This document shows positions 1 to 5,547 of a stretch of 6,002 bases of DNA, piece by piece (the stretch's first letter is position 1; each line of letters starts with the position of its first letter). This DNA comes from Alistipes sp. (lineage in GTDB: Bacteria > Bacteroidota > Bacteroidia > Bacteroidales > Rikenellaceae): contig JAFYQY010000163.1 of assembly GCA_017559685.1 (NCBI GenBank), forward strand, positions 1 to 6,002, given 5' to 3'. The position numbers and the translations under genes were made by a program. Under the pieces are notes generated by a model. That model ran no database searches. It saw only the letters and a list, made by a program, of their open reading frames with translations, and had not been told where the DNA came from.

Positions 1-423
1 CACGATTGGGGTTTTGCGGTCGAGACATCCCTTTATCAGTGCGAGCTTTGGCGATAGGGTATCTATCGCATCGACCACATAGTCGTATTTGTCGCTGTCG
101 AGTAGCAGATCGGTCTTTTCATCCTTGATATAGTCGTTCACAACCCTCAATTCGATGTCGGGGTTGATGTCACGCAGACGCTCCGCCAAAACCTCGCTCT
201 TGGGGCGACCAATGGTGGAGTGGAGCGCTATGAGTTGGCGGTTGATATTGCTCTCGCCCACGCAGTCCGAGTCGGCGATGGTCATCTTGCCGACACCGCT
301 ACGCACCAACATCTCGGCAGCGTAAGCACCTACGCCACCCAAGCCTACAACCAACACATTTGCCCCCTGCAGGAGCTTCATCTTCTCCTCGCCAAAGAGG
401 AGTAAACTTCGTTCAAGCCACAT
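1..423 (-). CDS. tcdA: tRNA threonylcarbamoyladenosine dehydratase (TcdA/CsdL-like, ThiF/E1 family), 5' part only
   Basis: This is a partial gene: 141 codons are visible and it continues past the left edge, roughly the N-terminal 55% of a family usually about 240-270 residues long. It is an E1-like ATP-dependent enzyme. Family members adenylate the threonylcarbamoyl group of t6A at position 37 of ANN-decoding tRNAs and cyclise it to ct6A in the cytoplasm. The opening WLERSLLLFGEEK (residues 2-14) fits the family start. A Rossmann nucleotide-binding loop, GLGGVGAYAAEML, lies at residues 27-39 after a hydrophobic strand. Next come the acidic end of the second strand (D51, D53), the SNINRQL motif (58-64, with the E1 arginine R62), K75 in GRPKSE, INP (86-88) and VVDAID (116-121). 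The ATG at 421-423 is the only reasonable start because TAA lies in frame six codons upstream. Other ThiF-family E1 enzymes (MoeB, ThiF) are alternatives, but the GLGGVGAYAAE and NINRQL context favours TcdA. Confidence 0.9.
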   Translation of the reverse strand, partial: MWLERSLLLFGEEKMKLLQGANVLVVGLGGVGAYAAEMLVRSGVGKMTIADSDCVGESNINRQLIALHSTIGRPKSEVLAERLRDINPDIELRVVNDYIKDEKTDLLLDSDKYDYVVDAIDTLSPKLALIKGCLDRKTPIV

Positions 424-443
424 AAATTCGAATAACCTTTATG

Positions 444-451
444 CAAAGATA
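444..451 (-). promoter_or_regulatory. Bacteroidota-type -7 element for tcdA
   Basis: Read on the minus strand this is TATCTTTG, an exact match to the TAnnTTTG -7 consensus of the Bacteroidota primary sigma factor. It lies 20 bp upstream of the tcdA ATG, so transcription would start close to the gene and leave a very short leader. No convincing -33 TTTG was found at the usual distance, so the assignment rests on the -7 match and its position. Confidence 0.55.
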
Positions 452-499
452 CAAAATAAAGTTGAAATAGTCGCATTGATGTTGAAAATGGTTGCACGT

Positions 500-580
500 A
501 ATGTTCTAAAAAGGCGATGCCCCAAAAATGTTAATGGCGATATGTATGTTGGAAATGTTCTAAATGGCGCATTGTGAGAG
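500..580. repeat. Weak 27-bp-phased motif (three AATGTT units)
   Basis: AATGTT begins at 500, 527 and 554, exactly 27 bp apart each time. Units one and three share the first 11 bases (AATGTTCTAAA), and all three carry a GGCG-containing block a few bases later. The rest of each unit diverges. It could be a decayed tandem repeat, a set of binding sites, or chance in A/T-rich DNA. Confidence 0.3.
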
Positions 581-658
581 CCTCTCGTTACAAATTGTTA
601 TTCTTGGTATATTTTAGTATATCAATGAGTTGCAAAGGTTTTCTTGTGCTTTTTCGGT

Positions 659-692
659 CACTTTTGCGAAATATGCTAATAATGTAAAAGTG
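659..692. promoter_or_regulatory. Candidate operator: inverted repeat next to the DUF2147 promoter
   Basis: CACTTTT (659-665) and AAAAGTG (686-692) are perfect 7-bp inverted repeats with a 20-nt spacer. The second arm ends exactly where the -33-like TTG begins (693). Half-site centres are 27 bp apart, which would place a dimeric or looping regulator mostly on one face over two to three helical turns. Position and symmetry suggest a regulatory site, but A/T-rich arms of this length can arise by chance. Confidence 0.35.
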
Positions 693-722
693 TTGTCGTG
701 TGAAAATGTTTGCATATCTTTG
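693..722 (+). promoter_or_regulatory. Bacteroidota-type promoter for the DUF2147 gene
   Basis: The -7 element TATCTTTG (715-722) matches TAnnTTTG exactly and is followed by CACC. A -33-like TTG lies at 693-695, 19 bp upstream, which is an acceptable spacing. Transcription would begin near 728-730, leaving an A/T-rich leader of about 20 nt without a Shine-Dalgarno sequence, as is usual in this phylum. Confidence 0.7.
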
Positions 723-748
723 CACCGCAATTAGCATAAAAATTTATT

Positions 749-1171
749 ATGAAAAAGCTATTTATTGGATTGGTTTTGGCACTTGCTCCGATGGCAGTTT
801 TCGCTCAGGGCGTGATTGGTAAGTGGAAGTTGAGTACCGGAACAGCAATTGTTGAGGTTTACCAGAGTGGTAATGTCTACAACGGAAAAATCGTGTGGTT
901 GCAGAAACCTACACAGCCAGATGGATCGCCTTCGGTTGATTCGAAGAATCCAGACGAGAAACTTCGTAGTCGTGAGCTTATGGGCTTGAATATGTTGAGT
1001 GGCTTGAAGAAGAAGGGCTCGGAGTATACGGGTGGAACCATCTACGATCCTGCAAACGGAAAAACCTACCACTGTTCGATGGAGGTTGAGGGTAATGTCT
1101 TGAAAGTTCGAGGTTCGCTCGACTCGTGGGGACTCCTCGGCAGAACAATGGATTGGTATCGTGTTGAGTAG
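749..1171 (+). CDS. Secreted DUF2147 family protein
   Basis: This 140-residue protein begins with a clear Sec signal peptide: basic MKK, hydrophobic core at about residues 4-15, and a V-F-A cleavage site after A19, leaving Q20 at the mature N-terminus. It is therefore probably periplasmic, with no lipobox cysteine. The mature part matches DUF2147: GKWK near the mature start (24-27), VEVYQ and YNGKIVWL (about 35-51), a proline- and aspartate-rich loop (53-69), then GLNMLSGLKKKGSEYTGG (79-96), IYDPANGKTYHC (98-109) and LKVRGSL (118-124). The family is a small lipocalin-like beta fold of unknown function, common in Bacteroidota. It appears to stand alone, with its own promoter upstream and a terminator 10 nt after the TAG. 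The C-terminal RTMDWYRVE fits the usual aromatic end of the family. No enzymatic role can be assigned. Confidence 0.88.
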   Translation: MKKLFIGLVLALAPMAVFAQGVIGKWKLSTGTAIVEVYQSGNVYNGKIVWLQKPTQPDGSPSVDSKNPDEKLRSRELMGLNMLSGLKKKGSEYTGGTIYDPANGKTYHCSMEVEGNVLKVRGSLDSWGLLGRTMDWYRVE

Positions 1172-1180
1172 TCGAAATAG

Positions 1181-1216
1181 GTCTGCCTAACCGTTTGGGC
1201 AGACTTGTTTTTTTAT
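1181..1216 (+). terminator. Rho-independent terminator after the DUF2147 gene
   Basis: GTCTGCC (1181-1187) and GGCAGAC (1198-1204) form a perfect 7-bp GC-rich stem around a 10-nt loop, followed by a T-rich tract (TTG then seven Ts). It lies 10 nt past the TAG of the DUF2147 gene and ends only about 24 nt before the SDR start. Confidence 0.82.
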
Positions 1217-1239
1217 TCGCAAACTACAAAAAGAGATTT

Positions 1240-2046
1240 ATGAAACTGAAAAATAGAAATATTCTTATCACAGGTGGCGCTTCGGGCATCGGTAAGATTA
1301 TGGGCAGAATGGCTCTCGAGAGAGGCGCTAACCACTTGATAATTTGGGATATAAGCAAAGCGAACATTGACGCTACAATCGAGGAGCTGTCGCCACTTGG
1401 CAAGGTTAATGGCTATATCGTCGATGTCTCGAACAACAGCATCGTGAATACGGCCTACAAGCAGGTGTGCGACGATTGCGGTAGGGTAGATATCCTTATC
1501 AACTGTGCGGGTATTATCACCAGCAACAAGACCTTCGACCAATTGGGCGAGGAGGAGATTGTTCGCACCGTAAATATCAACACCCTCGCTCCGATGTTTG
1601 TGGCGAGAGCAATGTTGCCCGATATGTTAGAGCGCAAGTGCGGTCATATCTGCACCATCGCCTCGGCGGGCGGTATGCTCGGCAACCCGAGAATGTCGGT
1701 CTATGGCGCAAGTAAGTGGGGTGCGATTGGTTGGTCGGAGTCGTTGCGTATCGAGTTGAACAAGGCAAAGCGAGGTGTTCGTGCAACCACAATCGCACCA
1801 TATTATATAAAGACAGGTATGTTCGATGGTGTAAAGTCGAGAATTATACCTATCTTAGCACCCGAATATGTAGCACGCAGGGTGCTCAATGCGATAGAGC
1901 GCAATAAGATGTTCCGAGGAATACCGTTTGGTTACCACTTTATTCGTTTCTGGCAGGCGTTTTTACCGATTCGGGTATTCGATTGGTTCTTCGGCGAGGT
2001 TATCGGCATCTATCACACAATGGATAAGTTTACAGGTCGCAAATAG
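1240..2046 (+). CDS. Short-chain dehydrogenase/reductase (SDR16C/retinol dehydrogenase-like)
   Basis: This 268-residue cytoplasmic or membrane-peripheral NAD(P)-dependent oxidoreductase has every classical SDR landmark: TGGASGIG (11-18) for cofactor binding, D37 ending the second strand (favours NAD(H)), DV at 62-63, NCAG (88-91), N114 in VNINTLAP, catalytic S142, and Y155-x-x-x-K159. The segments VNINTLAPMF, ASAGGMLG, PYYIKTGMF and LAPEYVARRVLNAI resemble the SDR16C group (RDH10, 17beta-HSD11 and relatives), which oxidises or reduces hydrophobic alcohols and aldehydes. The C-terminal part is rich in aromatic and hydrophobic residues (about 225-255), compatible with membrane contact. I chose the ATG at 1240 because the in-frame TTG at 1195 lies inside the upstream terminator and adds no conserved sequence. 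The aldehyde dehydrogenase follows 8 nt downstream, so the two are probably co-transcribed. The substrate is unknown. Confidence 0.87.
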   Translation: MKLKNRNILITGGASGIGKIMGRMALERGANHLIIWDISKANIDATIEELSPLGKVNGYIVDVSNNSIVNTAYKQVCDDCGRVDILINCAGIITSNKTFDQLGEEEIVRTVNINTLAPMFVARAMLPDMLERKCGHICTIASAGGMLGNPRMSVYGASKWGAIGWSESLRIELNKAKRGVRATTIAPYYIKTGMFDGVKSRIIPILAPEYVARRVLNAIERNKMFRGIPFGYHFIRFWQAFLPIRVFDWFFGEVIGIYHTMDKFTGRK

Positions 2047-2054
2047 TTTATAAA

Positions 2055-3443
2055 ATGGACAAAGCATATATCGATAAGATTCAGGGTGTTGCCGAGTCGC
2101 AGAAGGCCTATTTCCGCACGGGAGCAACGCTCGACATTAAGTTCCGCAAGCAGATGCTTCGCAAATTCTTGGTGTCGCTCGAAAAGTGGGAACAGCGATT
2201 GTATGACGCCCTTTGGAAAGACCTTCACAAGTCGTACGAGGAGGCTCTCCTCACCGAGGTGAGCATCGTCAAGGCCGAGGCGAAGATGCACATCAAGCAC
2301 CTCTCGTCGTGGTCTCGTCGTCGCAAGGTTGCTACGCCGTTGAAGATGTTTCCGTCGAAGAGTTACGTCGTGAAGGAGCCTCTCGGAAATGCACTTATCG
2401 TGTCGCCGTGGAACTATCCCGTACAGCTCCTGCTCAATCCGCTTGTGGGAGCAATCTCGTCGGGATGTACTGCAATGCTCAAGCCGTCGCCATACGTGCC
2501 GACCGTGTCGCAGGTTATCGAGGAGATGATTTCGGAGACTTTTGATAGCGAGTATGTTGCTGTGGTGCAGGGCAATAGAGAGGTTAATGCGGTGCTGTTC
2601 GATATCCGCTGGGATATAATCTTCTTTACGGGTAGCCCGGCGTTGGCAAAGACCGTTATGGCAGCCGCAGCGAAGCATCTTACACCTGTCGTGCTCGAGC
2701 TTGGCGGTAAGAGTCCGTGCGTGATTGATAAGACTGCAAACCTCAAAACTACAGCTCGCCGTTTGGCGTGGGGTAAGACGTTGAATAGCGGTCAGACCTG
2801 CATCGCACCCGACTATATCTTGATTCACAAGGATATCAAAGAGACCTTTGTGAAGGCATTTGCCGAAGAGGTGAAACGCTTGCACGGCGAGGATATCAAG
2901 ACCGATAAGCACTATGTGCGAATGGTAAACGACAAGGCTTTCGAGCGTGTGTCGGGCTATATCAAGGAGTCCGAGGTGTTGTGTGGAGGCTCTTTCGATG
3001 CGGCAGAACGCTACATCGAGCCTACATTGCTCGACAATCCGTCGCTCTCATCGGATGTTATGACCGAGGAGATTTTTGGCCCAGTGTTCCCTGTGATTAC
3101 ACTCGAGAATGAGGGCTCGTTCGTCGATAAGGCTATCGAGTTTATCACTCAACGAGAGAAGCCTTTGGCGTTGTATTTCTTCGGGGATGAGAAGGATGGC
3201 TGGCGAGTTGTGCGCCACACCTCGTCGGGCGGTGGCTGTATCAACGACGTGATTATGCATATCGCCAACGAGAATGCTCCGTTTGGTGGCGTGGGCAATT
3301 CGGGTATGGGGCGCTACCACGGCCGTGAGAGCTTCGACGCCTTCAGCCATACACGCAGTATCGTAACAACGAGCAAATGGCTCGATCTGCCGTTCCGCTA
3401 TATGCCGTATAAGATGTTTAGTTTAGTGAAAAAGTTGCTATAA
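2055..3443 (+). CDS. Aldehyde dehydrogenase, class 3-like (fatty/aromatic aldehyde type)
   Basis: This 462-residue NAD(P)+-dependent enzyme oxidises aldehydes to carboxylic acids. The length and lack of an N-terminal extension match class 3 enzymes (ALDH3, AlkH, coniferyl aldehyde dehydrogenase) rather than the ~500-residue classes 1 and 2. Visible motifs are SPWNYP (117-122, oxyanion N120), LKPS (142-145, cofactor K143), FTGSP (191-195), LELGGKSP (214-221, general base E215), NSGQTC (244-249, nucleophile C249), EEIFGPVFPV (338-347) and NAPFGGVGNSGMGRYHG (407-423). All catalytic residues are intact. The C-terminus (about 441-462, WLDLPFRYMPYKMF then VKKLL) is basic and hydrophobic, as in class 3 enzymes where it can help membrane association. 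It follows the SDR gene by 8 nt, suggesting a two-step alcohol-to-acid route. The actual substrate cannot be read from the sequence. Confidence 0.92.
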   Translation: MDKAYIDKIQGVAESQKAYFRTGATLDIKFRKQMLRKFLVSLEKWEQRLYDALWKDLHKSYEEALLTEVSIVKAEAKMHIKHLSSWSRRRKVATPLKMFPSKSYVVKEPLGNALIVSPWNYPVQLLLNPLVGAISSGCTAMLKPSPYVPTVSQVIEEMISETFDSEYVAVVQGNREVNAVLFDIRWDIIFFTGSPALAKTVMAAAAKHLTPVVLELGGKSPCVIDKTANLKTTARRLAWGKTLNSGQTCIAPDYILIHKDIKETFVKAFAEEVKRLHGEDIKTDKHYVRMVNDKAFERVSGYIKESEVLCGGSFDAAERYIEPTLLDNPSLSSDVMTEEIFGPVFPVITLENEGSFVDKAIEFITQREKPLALYFFGDEKDGWRVVRHTSSGGGCINDVIMHIANENAPFGGVGNSGMGRYHGRESFDAFSHTRSIVTTSKWLDLPFRYMPYKMFSLVKKLL

Positions 3444-3445
3444 GT

Positions 3446-3474
3446 AAAAACGACGAGCAATCTCGTCGTTTTTT
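3446..3474. terminator. Bidirectional rho-independent terminator between convergent genes
   Basis: A perfect 12-bp stem (arms 3446-3457 and 3462-3473, core CGACGAG/CTCGTCG) encloses a CAAT tetraloop. The A run on the left and the T run on the right give a U tract on both strands, so it can terminate the SDR-ALDH operon (stop at 3441-3443) and the convergent TatD gene. The TAA of the TatD gene (3473-3475) overlaps the stem's right edge, so one hairpin serves both genes with no spare sequence. Confidence 0.93.
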
Positions 3475-4045
3475 ATTTTATCACTTTGTGAAAATTTGCT
3501 TCGGTGGCGAGGAGGAGTTCTTCGACCTTGATGTCTCGCAATGCCGCTATTTTGGCGTATATTTCCTCGATTGGCGTGGCGCTCTCGTCGGTCTCGACAA
3601 AGAGGTGCGAGAGTGGGGTGGAACGCATTGCTTCGATACTCTTTGGAGAACGGAATGTGCGCTCGCCAAATGATAGGTAATATCCTTGATTTACAGCTCG
3701 TTGCGCCTGTTCAACCGAGCCGATAAAGCCGTGAAAAATTACCGCCTTCAGGTGGTAGTTGCCAACCACTTTCATAACATCCTCAAACGCTCGCACGCAG
3801 TGCAAAACGACGGGCTTCCCGAGTTGCTCGGCGAGTGCTAACTGCGCCTTGAAAACAGCCATCTGTGCCTCGTGCGGAACCTCGCACGCATAGTCCAAAC
3901 CTATCTCGCCAATAGCATCCACTTCGGGTGCGAGTCGCTCCACCTCGGCAACCTCGCCGACGAGGGTGTGCCAAGGGTGAATGCCCACTGTTTCAATGGT
4001 TTGTGCGTGCGTCTGCGCATTATGCGTGTGAATGTCCAAAATCAT
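3473..4045 (-). CDS. TatD-family metal-dependent hydrolase, compact form
   Basis: This 190-residue protein belongs to the TatD branch of the amidohydrolase superfamily (TIM-barrel, two divalent metals; characterised members are 3'-5' exonucleases or DNases). All expected metal ligands are visible: H6 and H8 in DIHTH, E47 in AIGEIGLDY, H82 in KPVVLHC, H105 in IFHGF and D153 in VETDES. It is short compared with the usual 255-265 residues. Most of the shortfall lies between DIHTH and VGIHPWH (residues 20-26), where about 11 residues stand in for the 50 or so of canonical TatD. Bacteroidota carry a shortened TatD-like family, and this looks like an extreme member. I chose the ATG at 4043-4045 because it puts MILDIHTH at the N-terminus; the open frame upstream encodes an unrelated phenylalanine-rich stretch and runs over the promoter region. 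Nuclease activity is inferred from the family only. Confidence 0.85.
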   Translation of the reverse strand: MILDIHTHNAQTHAQTIETVGIHPWHTLVGEVAEVERLAPEVDAIGEIGLDYACEVPHEAQMAVFKAQLALAEQLGKPVVLHCVRAFEDVMKVVGNYHLKAVIFHGFIGSVEQAQRAVNQGYYLSFGERTFRSPKSIEAMRSTPLSHLFVETDESATPIEEIYAKIAALRDIKVEELLLATEANFHKVIK

Positions 4046-4053
4046 AGCAAGCG

Positions 4054-4061
4054 TAAAGGTA
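4054..4061 (-). promoter_or_regulatory. Possible -7 element for the TatD-family gene
   Basis: On the minus strand this reads TACCTTTA, one base off the TAnnTTTG -7 consensus, and it sits 8 bp upstream of the chosen ATG. Transcription from it would give an almost leaderless mRNA. No -33 partner was recognised, so the call is tentative. Confidence 0.35.
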
Positions 4062-4125
4062 GCGAAAAAATCGAAATAATTGTGAAAACAGTAACAGAAA
4101 AGGGTATAATGTCGCAAAATTTTCG

Positions 4126-4133
4126 TATATTCG
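4126..4133 (+). promoter_or_regulatory. Possible -7 element for the nqr operon
   Basis: TATATTCG followed by CACCC differs by one base from TAnnTTTG and resembles the DUF2147 promoter context (TATCTTTG then CACC). It would leave an A/T-rich leader of about 65 nt before nqrA, free of any Shine-Dalgarno sequence. No clear -33 element was found. A TATAAT at 4105-4110 is also present but is not the expected signal in this phylum. Confidence 0.4.
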
Positions 4134-4206
4134 CACCCGAAAAATAGAGGAAACAATTTTTTCTAAATCAAATAATTTATTCACTAATTAACAAAACTCA
4201 AAAACA

Positions 4207-5547
4207 ATGTCGAAAATCATTAAACTTTGCAAAGGTTTGGATATTCGCTTGCAGGGAGAGGCAGCAAAGACCATCGTCGACGCACCGTTGGCTGCGGAGT
4301 ATGCTGTATCGCCACTCGATTTCGAGGGTGTAACTCCAAAGATGCTTGTTAAGGTAGGTGATGCAGTAGAGGCTGGTTCTCCGCTCTTCTTCGACAAGAA
4401 GCGTCCGGAGATACTCTTCACTTCGCCTGTTAGCGGTACTGTTGCTGCTGTCAATCGTGGTGAGAAGCGTAAGATTCTCTCGGTTGTTGTCACTGCCGAT
4501 AAGGAGGTTGCGTACAAGCAGTTCGCTTCGCTCGACCTCGCAAAAGCATCTCGTGAGCAGATTATCGAGCTTTTGCTCGAATCGGGTTTGTGGACGATGT
4601 TCGTTCAGCGTCCTTACGGTGTTATCGCATCACCAAGCGATAAGCCAAAGGCTATCTTTGTGTCGGCCTTCGACAGCGCACCTCTCGCAACCGACTACGG
4701 CTTTGCTCTCTCAACAAGTCAGCAGGCTTTGCAGTTGGGCTTCGATGTATTGCGTCGTTTGACCGATGGTAAGGTACACCTCTCGTACGATGCCGATGGT
4801 TATGTGCCAGAGGTATCGGGTGTAGAGTTGCACGCATTCAAGGGTAAGCACCCTGCAGGTAATGTTGGTGTCCAGATTCACCACATCGACCCAATCAACA
4901 AGGGCGAGAAGGTGTGGACTTTGAACATTCAGGATGTAGCAATTCTCGGTCGCTTGTTCCTCACAGGTAAGGTTGACCTCACTCGTGTAATTGCAGTTGC
5001 AGGTTCGTGCGTGGCTGAGCCAAAGTACTACCGTGTAATCGCAGGTGCATCGATTGAGTCGATCTTGGGTGGCAAGCTCTCGAACGAGCACGCTCGTGTT
5101 ATTGCGGGCAACGTCTTGACAGGTCGCAACGTTGGCAAGGAGGGCTTCCTTAGCGTAAATGCCAATATGATTACAGCTATTCCTGAGGGTGATACTTACG
5201 AGTTGCTTGGCTGGGCTATGCCTCGCTTCAAGAAGTTCTCGGTATCACGTGCATATTTCTCTTGGTTGTTCCCTTGGCGTAAGTACAACCTCGACACCAA
5301 CCTCAACGGTGGCGAGCGTGCTTTCGTTATGAACGACCTCTACGAGAAGTATCTCCCAATGGATATCTATCCTGTACACCTCGTTAAGGCTTGTATCGCA
5401 AGCGACTTGGATAAGATGGAGAACCTCGGTATCTACGAGGTAGTCGAGGAGGATTTGGCACTCTGCGAGTTTGTCTGCCCTTCGAAGATCGAGATTCAGC
5501 AGATTCTCCGCAATGGTATTAACACAATGATTAAGGAGGAGGAGTAA
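4207..5547 (+). CDS. nqrA: Na+-translocating NADH:quinone reductase subunit A
   Basis: This is the complete 446-residue peripheral subunit of Na+-NQR, the six-subunit membrane complex that couples NADH oxidation and quinone reduction to Na+ export. NqrA has no redox cofactor and sits on the cytoplasmic face, contacting NqrB near the quinone site. Characteristic segments appear in order: KGLDIRLQGE (9-18), KVGDAVEAGSPLFFDK (49-64), a lipoyl-like turn TSPVSGTV (72-79) with NRGEKR (83-88), GLWTMFVQRPYG (127-138), FVSAFDSAPLA (151-161), and HPAGNVGVQIHHIDP with VWTLNIQDVAILG (215-248). Length matches the family. The ATG at 4207 follows a long A/T-rich leader and gives the expected MSKIIKLCKGLD start. 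The stop TAA overlaps the nqrB ATG by one base, so translation is probably coupled. Codons are biased to GGT, CGT and GTT, as expected for a well-expressed respiratory gene. Confidence 0.97.
   Translation: MSKIIKLCKGLDIRLQGEAAKTIVDAPLAAEYAVSPLDFEGVTPKMLVKVGDAVEAGSPLFFDKKRPEILFTSPVSGTVAAVNRGEKRKILSVVVTADKEVAYKQFASLDLAKASREQIIELLLESGLWTMFVQRPYGVIASPSDKPKAIFVSAFDSAPLATDYGFALSTSQQALQLGFDVLRRLTDGKVHLSYDADGYVPEVSGVELHAFKGKHPAGNVGVQIHHIDPINKGEKVWTLNIQDVAILGRLFLTGKVDLTRVIAVAGSCVAEPKYYRVIAGASIESILGGKLSNEHARVIAGNVLTGRNVGKEGFLSVNANMITAIPEGDTYELLGWAMPRFKKFSVSRAYFSWLFPWRKYNLDTNLNGGERAFVMNDLYEKYLPMDIYPVHLVKACIASDLDKMENLGIYEVVEEDLALCEFVCPSKIEIQQILRNGINTMIKEEE
5533..5540 (+). promoter_or_regulatory. Shine-Dalgarno-like site for nqrB
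   Basis: AAGGAGGA lies within the last codons of nqrA (encoding the acidic IKEEE tail) and ends 6 nt before the nqrB ATG, the ideal spacing for pairing with the CCUCC end of 16S rRNA. No other start in this window has such a site. It could aid re-initiation at the overlapping stop/start, or simply reflect the Lys-Glu-Glu-Glu codons. Confidence 0.45.

Larger units (their letters stand above)
424..748. other. Gene-free divergent control region between tcdA and the DUF2147 gene
   Basis: These 325 bases are A/T-rich and hold no ORF with a recognisable product on either strand. They contain one promoter-like element for each flanking gene (444-451 on minus, 693-722 on plus). They also contain a 7-bp inverted repeat just upstream of the plus-strand promoter (659-692) and three AATGTT motifs at exact 27-bp spacing (500-580). 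I saw no tRNA, riboswitch-like fold or terminator. The remainder (about 581-658) looks like unstructured A/T-rich spacer. Confidence 0.75.

Noticed and set aside
220..405. Short plus-strand open frame over the start of tcdA
   Set aside because: It lies opposite the conserved nucleotide-binding part of TcdA and has shadow-like composition.
609..622. Apparent AT palindrome around TATATTTTAGTATA
   Set aside because: It is really a GTATAT direct repeat; the two halves do not form a proper inverted repeat and low-complexity AT sequence explains it.
1195..1239. In-frame TTG start adding 15 residues to the SDR protein
   Set aside because: The extension runs through the loop, right arm and T tract of the terminator, encodes nothing conserved, and the ATG at 1240 gives the normal SDR N-terminus just before the first beta strand.
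2013..2912. 299-residue open frame antisense to the aldehyde dehydrogenase
   Set aside because: It is a by-product of the codon bias of the ALDH gene: its protein is rich in His, Arg and Cys with no recognisable motif, whereas the sense strand carries a complete ALDH.
4105..4110. TATAAT resembling a sigma-70 -10 box upstream of nqrA
   Set aside because: Bacteroidota use TAnnTTTG-type -7 elements, and no TTGACA-like partner lies at the right spacing; the better candidate is at 4126-4133.
4046..4156. Upstream extension of the TatD-family reading frame by 37 residues
   Set aside because: The extra sequence is Phe/Tyr/Cys-rich, unlike any TatD N-terminus, and covers the divergent promoter region; MILDIHTH at 4045 is the expected start.
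4711..5091. 126-residue open frame antisense to nqrA
   Set aside because: The sense strand encodes conserved NqrA throughout; the antisense product has no recognisable features.
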